Positions 1 through 6,235 of a stretch of 8,514 nt of DNA are shown here, piece after piece (the first letter of the stretch is position 1; the number at the start of each line of letters is the position of its first letter). Under the pieces are notes generated by a model. That model worked only from the letters and a program-made list of their open reading frames with translations, was not told the origin of the DNA and made no database searches. The stretch is from Gammaproteobacteria bacterium (GTDB lineage Bacteria; Pseudomonadota; Gammaproteobacteria; Coxiellales; Coxiellaceae). Made by a program: the position numbers and the translations under genes. Location: contig JAJFJO010000118.1 of the NCBI GenBank assembly GCA_021774015.1, positions 1 to 8,514 on the forward strand. The letters run 5' to 3'.

Positions 1-131
1 ACAGCCCTGCAATAATTTTTTTAATTTTAGATTTTATTGCGCTAAAATATTTGCTATCGTAGATGGCGATGAGGCAGCTTGAAATAATTGCCTAAAACCG
101 TGCCTGACTGAAGTCATTTACACAGATCTAT

Positions 132-662
132 TTACATACTCGGAAATAAGGGTGTTCTAGCAGTTGGAGGTTCGGCAGCAGAGTCGTCACTAGAGCCAGC
201 AGTGGAAGGATCATCACTAAAATCATGGTCAGCTGACTTATAATTCAACAATCTGCTTAATTCGCCTTGATCTTTTAGTAGCCGAGGTGCATATGCACCA
301 ATCATATAGCTTCTTTCACTTTTTGCATTACTTATGTAACCTTGTTCTATTCCCAGTTTGATTTTATAACTCACTAGATCATTTTCGAGCCTTGTAGCAA
401 TAAATCTAAGTAGTCCAATAACCAGGGAAAGTACTATGGGTATAAAACCTTCAATTAGATCAAGTATTTTACTTGTTTTTGTTTCAAAATGTTCGGCAGC
501 TTTAAGAAGCGAAATAACACTAATAAAGGCAGCTGAAATAATTACTAACATACCACTTATATATATTTCAGCCTCCAAGTATTTAACAGTTGATTCAAAA
601 TTACTCTTATATTTTTTACCATTTTCATCTAGAGATCTATTAAAGTAAAAGAGCATCGGCAT
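132..662 (-). CDS. Hypothetical two-TM membrane protein with acidic Ser/Asp-rich C-terminal tail
   Basis: I do not recognise a family for this 176-aa protein. It has a polar, basic N-terminus (residues 1-32), a hydrophobic helix at about 33-53, a short amphipathic stretch, and a second helix at about 69-89. A soluble segment (90-143) follows, then a low-complexity tail (144-176) rich in Ser, Asp, Pro and Ala. The two helices form a hairpin that would put both ends on the same side of the membrane. The first ATG is supported by a GAGG ribosome binding site (plus-strand 672-675) nine bases upstream. Five of seven arginines use AGA, one AGG and one CGG, whereas cysS nearby uses mostly CGT/CGC, so recent transfer is plausible. 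The layout loosely recalls two-helix SLATT-type effector proteins, but no diagnostic motif supports that. It is transcribed away from the rest of the window and sits alone. That it is a real gene is fairly likely; its function is unknown. Confidence 0.6.
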   Translation of the reverse strand: MPMLFYFNRSLDENGKKYKSNFESTVKYLEAEIYISGMLVIISAAFISVISLLKAAEHFETKTSKILDLIEGFIPIVLSLVIGLLRFIATRLENDLVSYKIKLGIEQGYISNAKSERSYMIGAYAPRLLKDQGELSRLLNYKSADHDFSDDPSTAGSSDDSAAEPPTARTPLFPSM

Positions 663-861
663 AATAAATTTCCTCTTAATTGTGTATATTAATGTATCTT
701 TTAAGCTAAAAAAATGGTTCTATAAAAGCCAGGTATCATGGCTATTAGATTGTACGATCCAAATTTTGGTAGGCTGCTTAGCATTAATGCACTAATTATC
801 CTTGGTTTCTCCTTTGAAGGAAACACTTTGGTTATTGTATGGCTTTAAATAAGCAATGTAA

Positions 862-887
862 CCCTCATTTTGAGGTGAAAATGAGGG
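862..887. repeat. Perfect 10-bp inverted repeat (hairpin) with an embedded alternative stem
   Basis: CCCTCATTTT (862-871) is the exact reverse complement of AAAATGAGGG (878-887), leaving a six-base loop GAGGTG. A second, mutually exclusive stem is also present: CCTCA (863-867) can pair with TGAGG (871-875) across three bases. The TGAGG word recurs at 882-886, eleven bases after the first copy, about one helical turn. No T-run follows on either strand, so it is a weak candidate for an intrinsic terminator. It lies downstream of the possible minus-strand small gene at 940-1053 and could be its transcript end, an RNA structure or a protein-binding operator. Confidence 0.6.
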
Positions 888-939
888 CTGTAGAAGATTA
901 TATTGGGCTTGAATTGAATTTTAGTGCGATTTGCTATCC

Positions 940-1053
940 TTAACCTATCGCCAGCATGGGTTTAACTTTAGAGGTTGAGTATTCGGTGCTTGTGAAGTGT
1001 AAACCGGCTAATAAGCACTGCATGTTGGGTGTTCCACTTTCTCGTCTGCTCAT
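940..1053 (-). CDS. Possible small protein or leader peptide, 37 aa
   Basis: A 37-codon frame begins MSRRESGTPNMQ and ends KPMLAIG. It is supported mainly by a good ribosome binding site: GAGGA (plus-strand 1061-1065) seven bases before the ATG. A weak sigma-70-like promoter lies further upstream on the same strand (1101-1129), and a strong hairpin (862-887) lies downstream. The peptide is polar and basic with no membrane segment, and I recognise no family. A 59-codon plus-strand frame (956-1135) overlaps it but has no ribosome binding site. Without conservation data this could be chance; the call rests on the ribosome binding site and its placement between promoter-like and hairpin elements. 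Confidence 0.3.
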   Translation of the reverse strand: MSRRESGTPNMQCLLAGLHFTSTEYSTSKVKPMLAIG

Positions 1054-1100
1054 GGTTATTTCCTCACTTTATTGTAGCAATAATCATTTAATGAAGGGCG

Positions 1101-1129
1101 ATACTAAATCAAATTCATGGGAAACACAA
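1101..1129 (-). promoter_or_regulatory. Weak sigma-70-like promoter for the minus-strand small ORF
   Basis: Read on the minus strand, TTGTGT (1124-1129) is followed after 17 bases by TAGTAT (1101-1106). This gives a partial -35 and -10 at ideal spacing, with a predicted start near 1094, about 40 bases before the 37-codon frame. In AT-rich DNA such matches are common, so this is tentative. Confidence 0.22.
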
Positions 1130-1265
1130 TTTTAATAATTACATTTTAGTGCTTAAAATACAGTGAAATTCTAACTAACAAGCACTTACAAATATAGGCC
1201 AAAAGATAATGCTCCCTTAAGGAAAATTTGAGTGTGTGGGCCTACTTTATGGTAGAGTATTCGGT

Positions 1266-1271
1266 TATAAT
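1266..1271 (+). promoter_or_regulatory. Consensus -10 box upstream of the 189-aa gene
   Basis: TATAAT is a perfect -10 hexamer 85 bases before the ATG at 1357. No convincing -35 lies at 16-18 bases (TACTTT at 1243-1248 is poor), so an activator may be needed if it is used. The 15-bp repeat copy at 1251-1265 directly abuts the box, where a regulator could contact polymerase. Confidence 0.35.
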
Positions 1272-1356
1272 GCGTCCACTTGTAATTCATGCTGTACATG
1301 CGGATAATGCAGAAATATTCATCATTTTAATAATATGTTAAAGACTAGAGAGAAAA

Positions 1357-1926
1357 ATGCGCGCAAATAACTCAGATGTAAATAGACTTTTTGTATTCAT
1401 GCTTTTTTTATTTTCTGCTGCGAACAGTTCAGCAGAATTATCATCAAGCTCAACAGGCACTAGTAACTATTCTAGGACAACTGGTGCGGCGATAAGCACA
1501 ACAATGAGTTCAACAACAGGCTCAATGACAGGCCCTGAGAGCCTGTCACACATGCTTGGTGAAGTCCCTCTTATCGATAAAATTGTTTTTATTGCTGTTG
1601 CAGCCTTATGCCTTATTGGTTTGGCTTCTATTTTGTATACTCGTTGTCGCCGTAAGGGTTTTCATTGGCAATCTGTTTCATCAGGTAAGCAGGGTGCTGG
1701 AAGTGCTGGTGGTGAAGCTAGGGCCTTGCATCCTAATGGGCGGGATTATGGTACTGCTGCGCCCTTAACTCCTAATCTTCGTGCTTCAGGTGATGATTAT
1801 ACAGGGCCAGAGAGTGATGATGGAGATACTGCATCATCACAAAGTGGGAATGAGCAGGATACATCGGACAGTGGCAGCAGTTCAGCTAGTAGACTTGGAT
1901 CTGGGTATGGATCTGAGTCTGAGTAG
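1357..1926 (+). CDS. Hypothetical exported/single-pass membrane protein, Ser/Thr-rich, acidic Ser-rich tail
   Basis: I recognise no family for this 189-aa protein. Its layout is clear. Residues 1-26 form a likely signal sequence (hydrophobic core LFVFMLFLFSAA, possible cleavage after NSSA). Residues 27-65 are a Ser/Thr/Gly-rich low-complexity segment. About residues 75-95 form a transmembrane helix, followed by the basic stop-transfer cluster RCRRK (96-100). The remaining 90 residues are a flexible tail that ends very rich in Ser, Asp, Glu and Gly. By the positive-inside rule the Ser/Thr part faces outward and the long acidic tail lies in the cytoplasm, a type I topology. An AGAGAG ribosome binding site (1347-1352) supports the ATG. 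It could be a surface or host-interaction protein, or a secreted effector with an acidic C-terminal signal; both are speculation. The composition is unlike the housekeeping genes downstream. Confidence 0.6.
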   Translation: MRANNSDVNRLFVFMLFLFSAANSSAELSSSSTGTSNYSRTTGAAISTTMSSTTGSMTGPESLSHMLGEVPLIDKIVFIAVAALCLIGLASILYTRCRRKGFHWQSVSSGKQGAGSAGGEARALHPNGRDYGTAAPLTPNLRASGDDYTGPESDDGDTASSQSGNEQDTSDSGSSSASRLGSGYGSESE

Positions 1927-1982
1927 ACAATAAATATAATTAGTGCAGTGAGCTATTCATTAGTGCCGTTTTTAATATCGCC

Positions 1983-1991
1983 TGATATACT
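1983..1991 (+). promoter_or_regulatory. Extended -10 promoter candidate for the cupin-cysS unit
   Basis: TGATATACT combines the TGN extension with a TATACT -10 hexamer (five of six consensus bases), 33 bases before the GTG at 2025. The -35 region is poor, which extended -10 promoters tolerate. Two copies of ATTAGTGC (about 1939-1946 and 1959-1966) lie just upstream. It would serve the cupin gene and, by read-through, cysS. Confidence 0.4.
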
Positions 1992-2024
1992 GTTGGTCTT
2001 CTTAACTTGTTATGGACCTGAGTA

Positions 2025-2504
2025 GTGACACAAGAACTTATCGATAAATACCAGTTAGAACCACTAGAGCAAGAGGGCGGCTATTTTGCACCGGTTTACC
2101 GGTCAGAACGCCAATTTGATCACCAGGGCCAGCAGCGTAGCTTAGGTAGTCATATATATTACTACCTTAATAGTGATGATTTTTCTGCTTGGCACCGTGT
2201 GGATTGTGACGAGCTTTGGCATTTCTATGGCGGCAGCGATTGCATATTGCATTTGTTCACTGAGCAAGGTGATTTGAGTTGTGTGAAGCTGGGTGATTTA
2301 GGTAATGGTGCGCAAGTTTGTCATCTTGTGCCAGCAGGAACCTGGATGGCCGCTGAGGTGGGTTGTGAAAATGCGTATGTTTTTCTAGGGTGTACTTGCA
2401 TGCCAGCATTTTCTGAAGTGAGCTGGGAAGTAGCGCAGCGTGACAACTTGATTGCACAATTTTCTCAGCATCGCGATATCATTCAACGATTAACTAGAGT
2501 ATAA
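2025..2504 (+). CDS. Cupin_5 / DUF985 family protein
   Basis: This 159-aa protein matches the Cupin_5 (DUF985, PF06172) pattern along its whole length. Visible are the N-terminal EGGYF motif (17-21), the block DFSAWHRVDCDELWHFY (52-68) holding likely cupin metal ligands (His57, Glu63, His66), the PAGTW turn (103-107) and the closing G-C-T-C-M-P-A-F segment (122-129). The family folds as a single-domain cytoplasmic beta-barrel. Members are mostly uncharacterised, so substrate and reaction are unknown. The start is a GTG: an in-frame TGA at 2019-2021 leaves no upstream start, and a weak GGA sits at 2014-2016. The gene ends 18 bases before cysS and is probably co-transcribed with it. Family assignment is solid; biochemical role is open. 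Confidence 0.85.
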   Translation: MTQELIDKYQLEPLEQEGGYFAPVYRSERQFDHQGQQRSLGSHIYYYLNSDDFSAWHRVDCDELWHFYGGSDCILHLFTEQGDLSCVKLGDLGNGAQVCHLVPAGTWMAAEVGCENAYVFLGCTCMPAFSEVSWEVAQRDNLIAQFSQHRDIIQRLTRV

Positions 2505-2522
2505 AACCAAAGGCATTGCACT

Positions 2523-3905
2523 ATGTTAAAAATTTATAATAGTTTAACCAAAACTAAAGAAGAGTTTCAGCCGATCACACCGGGGAAAGTGCGTTTATAC
2601 GTGTGCGGCATCACCGTTTATGATTATTGCCATATTGGCCATGCACGTTCTGTCATTGCGTTCGACGTTATCGTGCGTTATTTGCGGTGGCGTGATTTTG
2701 AGGTGGAACATGTGCGTAATATTACTGATGTTGATGACAAAATTATAAATCGTGCGCGCGAGAATAATGAGACGTGCGATGAATTAACAGCACGTTTTAT
2801 CGATGCGATGCACGAAGACGATCGTGCATTGGGCATCACACCGCCAACACATGAGCCTAGAGCTACCGAATATATGAGCTCTATTATTCAGTTAATCGAA
2901 GATCTTATTAAGCAAGGCTATGGTTACGTGGCTGATAATGGTGATGTCTGTTTTGATGTGCGTCGTTTTAAAGAATATGGGAAGTTATCACATCGTAATA
3001 TTGATGACTTGATTGCAGGCGCACGAGTGGGCGTTGGTGATAGCAAGCGTGATCCGCTGGATTTTGTGTTATGGAAAATGTCTAAACCGGATGAGCCACA
3101 ATGGGATTCACCTTGGGGTAAAGGGCGTCCTGGTTGGCATATTGAGTGTTCTGCGATGTCAACTAAGCTATTGGGCCAGCCGTTTGATATTCATGGTGGC
3201 GGTATGGATTTAAAATTTCCGCATCATGAAAATGAAATCGCGCAGTCTGAAGCAGCTTATTCAACCGACTTTGCAAAAACCTGGATGCATATTGGTTTGT
3301 TGCAAGTTAATAAAGAAAAGATGTCGAAGTCGTTAAATAATTTTTTCACCATTCGTGACATGTTAAAAGAGCATCACCCTGAGGTGCTGCGTTATTTTAT
3401 GATGTCGGGGCATTATCGTAGCCCGGTGAGTTATTCAAAAGATAACTTGGCGCAAGTGCGCACTTCTTTAGAGCATTTGTATATTGCACTGCGTGGTTTA
3501 CCAGAAGTGGGTCGTGATGCTGCTGGTGACGAGTATGTCGAAAAATTTACGCAAGTGATGGATGATGATTTTAATACGCCTGAAGCATTAGCGGTGTTAT
3601 TTGAAATGGCACGTGCGATTAATAAGCTGCGTGAGCAAGACAAGTTGGATGAAGCAGCGCGATTGGGTGCTAGCTTAAAGATGTTGGCAGAAACCATTGG
3701 AATTTTACAAGAAGACCCTGAATTATTTTTACAAGGGGATGTGCACGATCTTGATGTGGAAAAGGTCGACCAGTTAATTGCTGCGCGCACTCAAGCGCGT
3801 TCTGATAAAGAGTGGGAGTTAGCTGACCAGCTTCGCGGTGAATTAACGAAGATGGGTGTGGCTATTGAAGATACGCCTGATGGCACTATCTGGCGGCGAG
3901 AGTAG
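2523..3905 (+). CDS. cysS: Cysteinyl-tRNA synthetase (EC 6.1.1.16)
   Basis: CysS charges tRNA-Cys with cysteine using ATP; it is a cytoplasmic, monomeric class I synthetase. The 460-aa product is essentially the length of E. coli CysS (461 aa). It shows the HIGH signature (37-40) in CGITVYDYCHIGHAR, KMSKS (266-270) in NKEKMSKSLNNF, and zinc ligands Cys28, Cys209 (GWHIECS), His234 and Glu238 (HHENE) at the positions used by the E. coli enzyme to discriminate cysteine. The C-terminal part (about 315-460) is the helical and anticodon-binding region, including the conserved DDDFNTPEAL stretch (347-356). The ATG has only a weak AAAGG upstream, in keeping with coupling to the cupin gene 18 bases before. 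Arginine codons are largely CGT/CGC, as expected of a well-expressed core gene. No damage or missing catalytic residue is seen. Confidence 0.98.
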   Translation: MLKIYNSLTKTKEEFQPITPGKVRLYVCGITVYDYCHIGHARSVIAFDVIVRYLRWRDFEVEHVRNITDVDDKIINRARENNETCDELTARFIDAMHEDDRALGITPPTHEPRATEYMSSIIQLIEDLIKQGYGYVADNGDVCFDVRRFKEYGKLSHRNIDDLIAGARVGVGDSKRDPLDFVLWKMSKPDEPQWDSPWGKGRPGWHIECSAMSTKLLGQPFDIHGGGMDLKFPHHENEIAQSEAAYSTDFAKTWMHIGLLQVNKEKMSKSLNNFFTIRDMLKEHHPEVLRYFMMSGHYRSPVSYSKDNLAQVRTSLEHLYIALRGLPEVGRDAAGDEYVEKFTQVMDDDFNTPEALAVLFEMARAINKLREQDKLDEAARLGASLKMLAETIGILQEDPELFLQGDVHDLDVEKVDQLIAARTQARSDKEWELADQLRGELTKMGVAIEDTPDGTIWRRE

Positions 3906-3908
3906 TTG

Positions 3909-3938
3909 TTGCACCACCTCATTAAGAAGTGACATAAT
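3909..3938 (+). promoter_or_regulatory. Weak sigma-70-like promoter before the NfeD gene
   Basis: TTGCAC (3909-3914) and CATAAT (3933-3938, five of six -10 bases) are separated by 18 bases, with a predicted start near 3945 and about 27 bases of leader to the ATG at 3972. An AAAGGA ribosome binding site (3958-3963) follows. The -35 is poor. It could give the nfeD-slipin pair its own transcription, independent of cysS. Confidence 0.3.
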
Positions 3939-3971
3939 ACAGCCTACTCTTTCAGCTAAAGGAACCTGCTG

Positions 3972-5342
3972 ATGCTGCGAACCAAAGAATGGTTTAAAAA
4001 TAGTTGTCGTATATTAGCGCTTATTGCTTTCCTATTTGGCCTGAGCGGCATTTTGATCAATGGTTTCGCGCAGACAGCCAGCAAACCCACACCTACGGCA
4101 GCATTACTCGATATCAAGGGTGCGATTGGTCCAGCCGTGCAAGATTACATTTCTCGTGGTATCAAGCAAGCACAAGAACAAGGTGCACGAGTCATTATTT
4201 TGCAGATGGATACACCTGGCGGTTTGAGCAAGTCCATGCGCATGATCATTAAAGACATCCTGTCATCTCCTATTCCTGTTATTTCTTTTGTCGCGCCAAG
4301 TGGTGCGCGAGCAGCCAGTGCGGGTACATACATACTGTATGCGAGTCATTTAGCAGTGATGGCGCCAGGTACAAATTTAGGTGCTGCTACTCCAGTAAGT
4401 ATTGGAACACCTGGGGGGCAAAAGGATAAAAATAAGAAAAAAGACAAAGCCACATCCTCTAAATCCGCTTCACAGACTAAGGCCATTAACGATGCTAGGG
4501 CCTATATTCGCAGTCTTGCACAATTGCGAAAGCGTAATGTTAAGTGGGCAGAAAAAGCAGTGACTAAAGGAGAAAGTTTATCGGGCAGTGAGGCGCTTAA
4601 ATTAAATGTAATTGATTTTATTGCTAGGGATATTCCAGCAGTATTGCAAAAATCGAATGGCATGAAAGTCAATGTATTAGGCCAAGAAAAAATATTAAAT
4701 ACAAAAAATTTGGTTGTGAAAAAAATAGTTCCTGATTGGCGCAGCAAATTTTTAGCCGTGATTACGGATCCTAGTGTTGCGTATATTTTATTAATGATTG
4801 GTGTTTATGGAATATTTTTTGAGTTCGCTAATCCCGGTTTTATTGTGCCAGGAGTGGTGGGGGCAATTTGCTTGTTGTTAGCTTTATATGCTTTTCAGCT
4901 GTTACCGATTAATTATGCCGGCTTAGGGCTAATTGTTTTGGGTTTGGCATTTATTATTGCGGAAGCCTTTGTGCCAAGTGTTGGTGCGCTAGGGTTAGGC
5001 GGTATTATTGCCTTCATTGTTGGGTCTATTATGCTAATACGCACGGATATAGCGGGTTATGGCGTCCCTTGGTCTATTATATTTGGTGTGACTGCGGTTA
5101 CCGTTTTATTTTTTGTGATCGTACTGCAATTGGCGTTTCGCTCAAGACGTAAGCCAGTAGTGAGTGGTCGCGAAGCTATGCTGGGTAAAGAAGCTGTTGT
5201 GATAGAAAGGGGTGGTAACTTGTGGGTTCGTATTGAAGGCGAGTCATGGTTGATTGCAAATTCCGATGATTTGCAAGAAGGGCAAAAAGTGATTGTAAAA
5301 GAAATGCAGGGTTTACAGTTGCGCGTTGAGCGTCAGGGTTAA
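3972..5342 (+). CDS. Long-form NfeD / ClpP-class membrane serine protease
   Basis: This 456-aa protein is a full-length (NfeD1b type) membrane protease. Residues 13-33 form a signal or anchor helix. About 40-250 is a ClpP-like serine protease domain with the nucleophile motif GARAASAGTYI (Ser116) and the general base in TKAINDARAYIRSLA (Lys170), matching the Ser-Lys dyad known in Pyrococcus horikoshii PH1510 (Ser97/Lys138). About 266-390 contains several transmembrane helices, and 395-456 is the soluble OB-fold NfeD domain. A lysine-rich insert (about 149-168, with KNKKKDK) sits between the catalytic residues where bacterial homologues also have variable insertions. The downstream slipin gene is its expected partner: family members cleave the C-terminal hydrophobic region of stomatins and take part in membrane quality control. 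The start is supported by AAAGGA eight bases upstream. An NfeD-family role is certain; cleavage of this slipin is inferred. Confidence 0.93.
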   Translation: MLRTKEWFKNSCRILALIAFLFGLSGILINGFAQTASKPTPTAALLDIKGAIGPAVQDYISRGIKQAQEQGARVIILQMDTPGGLSKSMRMIIKDILSSPIPVISFVAPSGARAASAGTYILYASHLAVMAPGTNLGAATPVSIGTPGGQKDKNKKKDKATSSKSASQTKAINDARAYIRSLAQLRKRNVKWAEKAVTKGESLSGSEALKLNVIDFIARDIPAVLQKSNGMKVNVLGQEKILNTKNLVVKKIVPDWRSKFLAVITDPSVAYILLMIGVYGIFFEFANPGFIVPGVVGAICLLLALYAFQLLPINYAGLGLIVLGLAFIIAEAFVPSVGALGLGGIIAFIVGSIMLIRTDIAGYGVPWSIIFGVTAVTVLFFVIVLQLAFRSRRKPVVSGREAMLGKEAVVIERGGNLWVRIEGESWLIANSDDLQEGQKVIVKEMQGLQLRVERQG

Positions 5343-5367
5343 CTCATTTGGGTGAATTATTTATAAT

Positions 5368-5372
5368 AGGAG
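5368..5372 (+). promoter_or_regulatory. Strong ribosome binding site of the slipin gene
   Basis: AGGAG seven bases before the ATG at 5380. With only 37 bases between the NfeD stop and this ATG, and no promoter or terminator in the gap, it supports co-transcription with independent, efficient slipin translation. Confidence 0.7.
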
Positions 5373-5379
5373 TTTAGGT

Positions 5380-6129
5380 ATGTCATTTTTTCTTTATATC
5401 ATTATTGGTTTTGTTGTTCTTTTATTGTTTTCTTCTATTAATATTTTAAAAGAATATGAGCGTGGTGTTATCTTCACTCTGGGTCGTTTTTGGAAAGTCA
5501 AAGGGCCTGGGTTGATCATTGTGGTCCCTATGATCCAACAAATTATGCGCGTGCAGTTACGCACAATCGTAATGGATGTGCCAAGTCAAGATGTTATTTC
5601 TCGTGATAATGTGTCAGTACGTGTGAATGCAGTCGTTTACTTTCGTGTGGTTGATCCGCAGAAAGCGATTATTCAAATAGAGGATTATTATGAAGCGACC
5701 AGTCAATTAGCTCAAACGACATTGCGTTCTGTGCTAGGGCAGCACGAGCTTGATGAGATGTTGTCAGAACGTGATAAACTTAATGTGGATATTCAAACTA
5801 TTCTCGACGAAGCGACAGATGGTTGGGGTATTAAAGTTAGCAATGTTGAGATTAAACACGTGGACTTGGATGAAAGCATGGTGCGAGCTATTGCGCGTCA
5901 GGCGGAAGCTGAGCGTGAACGTCGCGCTAAAATTATTAATGCTGAAGGTGAGGTGCAGGCAGCTGATAATTTGCAAAAAGCTGCTGAAATATTATCGCAT
6001 CAACCAACAGCTATTCAATTGCGTTATTTGCAGACTCTTATTGATGTTGCGGGTGATAAAAGTTCAACGATCGTATTCCCACTACCGATGGATTTTCTTA
6101 GTGCGTTGCAGAAAAAGCTAATGCAATAA
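5380..6129 (+). CDS. Slipin (stomatin/prohibitin-family SPFH membrane protein)
   Basis: This 249-aa protein has one N-terminal membrane helix (about 4-22), the stomatin start NILKEYERGVIFTLGRF (21-37), an SPFH/PHB domain (about 25-170) with hallmark stretches VPSQDVISRDNVSVRVNAVVYFRV (67-90) and TTLRSVLGQHELDEMLSERD (113-132), then a charged coiled-coil helix (IARQAEAERERRAKIINAEGE, 171-191). The tail contains IVFPLPMDFL (231-240), similar to the hydrophobic C-terminal region of archaeal p-stomatin that the NfeD-type protease PH1510 cuts. Slipins assemble into membrane-bound oligomeric scaffolds that organise microdomains and modulate partner proteins. Length is typical for the family. It follows the NfeD gene by 37 bases, the arrangement conserved in bacteria and archaea. 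I see no defect. Assignment to the slipin rather than the larger flotillin/QmcA group rests on length and on the paired long-form NfeD. Confidence 0.93.
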   Translation: MSFFLYIIIGFVVLLLFSSINILKEYERGVIFTLGRFWKVKGPGLIIVVPMIQQIMRVQLRTIVMDVPSQDVISRDNVSVRVNAVVYFRVVDPQKAIIQIEDYYEATSQLAQTTLRSVLGQHELDEMLSERDKLNVDIQTILDEATDGWGIKVSNVEIKHVDLDESMVRAIARQAEAERERRAKIINAEGEVQAADNLQKAAEILSHQPTAIQLRYLQTLIDVAGDKSSTIVFPLPMDFLSALQKKLMQ

Positions 6130-6145
6130 AAAAGAAATATTGATC

Positions 6146-6188
6146 TGTAGGGGTTAGCCGGGCTGTTGGCGTAGGTCAAACCCCTATA
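6146..6188 (+). repeat. Inverted repeat/hairpin with possible pseudoknot in the slipin-pilV gap
   Basis: TGTAGGGGTT (6146-6155) can pair with AACCCCTATA (6179-6188), ten pairs with one G-U, closing a 23-base loop. The loop base run TAGCC (6155-6159) is complementary to GGCTA (6189-6193) directly after the stem, so a pseudoknot-like fold is possible, although the first connecting loop would be very short. There is no T-run afterwards, so it is not a standard terminator for slipin. It may be an RNA element of read-through transcripts or a DNA site upstream of the pilin promoter. Confidence 0.4.
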
Positions 6189-6202
6189 GGCTACGGTATT
6201 GC
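6189..6202 (+). promoter_or_regulatory. Sigma-54 (RpoN)-like promoter candidate for the minor pilin operon
   Basis: GGC (6189-6191) and TTGC (6199-6202) fit the invariant GG-N10-GC spacing of sigma-54 promoters and the better-conserved TTGC of the -12 element; the rest of the -24 box (consensus TGGCACG) is poorly matched. Transcription would start near 6214, giving about 20 bases of leader before the pilV ATG. RpoN control is known for the major pilin gene in Pseudomonas, which makes this plausible but unproven. Confidence 0.33.
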
Positions 6203-6235
6203 GGTAGGGTAATTTACTTTTTAAACTACCGCAAT
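6198..6235 (+). repeat. Perfect 10-bp inverted repeat whose right arm contains the pilV start
   Basis: ATTGCGGTAG (6198-6207) is the exact reverse complement of CTACCGCAAT (6226-6235), with an 18-base AT-rich loop. The right arm runs into the first two bases of the pilV ATG (6234-6236), and the left arm overlaps the TTGC of the sigma-54-like motif. In RNA it would hide the start codon; in DNA it looks like an operator. Confidence 0.6.

Larger units (their letters stand above)
663..1356. other. 694-bp intergenic region between divergent hypothetical genes
   Basis: This AT-rich gap separates the minus-strand 176-aa gene from the plus-strand 189-aa gene. No long open frame crosses it. It contains a palindrome GCATTAATGC (781-790), a 10-bp perfect hairpin (862-887), a short minus-strand frame with a good ribosome binding site (940-1053), a 15-bp one-mismatch direct repeat (973-987 and 1251-1265), an 8-bp palindrome CCTTAAGG (1215-1222), and a TATAAT box (1266-1271) ahead of the gene at 1357. 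I see no tRNA, terminator with a T-run, or transposase remnant. Confidence 0.7.

Noticed and set aside
9..40. Inverted repeat GCAATAA/TTATTGC near the window start as terminator
   Set aside because: Only seven AT-rich pairs with an 18-base loop and no T-run after the stem on either strand. Nothing else in positions 1-131 can be assigned to a gene.
436..648. Plus-strand open frame inside the 176-aa minus-strand gene
   Set aside because: It is the antisense shadow of the coding strand, has no ribosome binding site, and the minus-strand frame has a proper start site and plausible membrane topology.
956..1135. 59-codon plus-strand open frame in the large gap
   Set aside because: No ribosome binding site or promoter precedes it and no family is recognisable. 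The opposite strand has a better-supported small frame over part of it.
3431..3790. 119-codon minus-strand open frame within cysS
   Set aside because: It is fully inside a perfect cysS gene and is a low-complexity Ser-rich reverse translation.
6146..6188. Known riboswitch (cyclic di-GMP or preQ1 type) upstream of pilV
   Set aside because: The sequence does not contain the conserved core bases of these classes as I know them; only generic stem pairing is visible.
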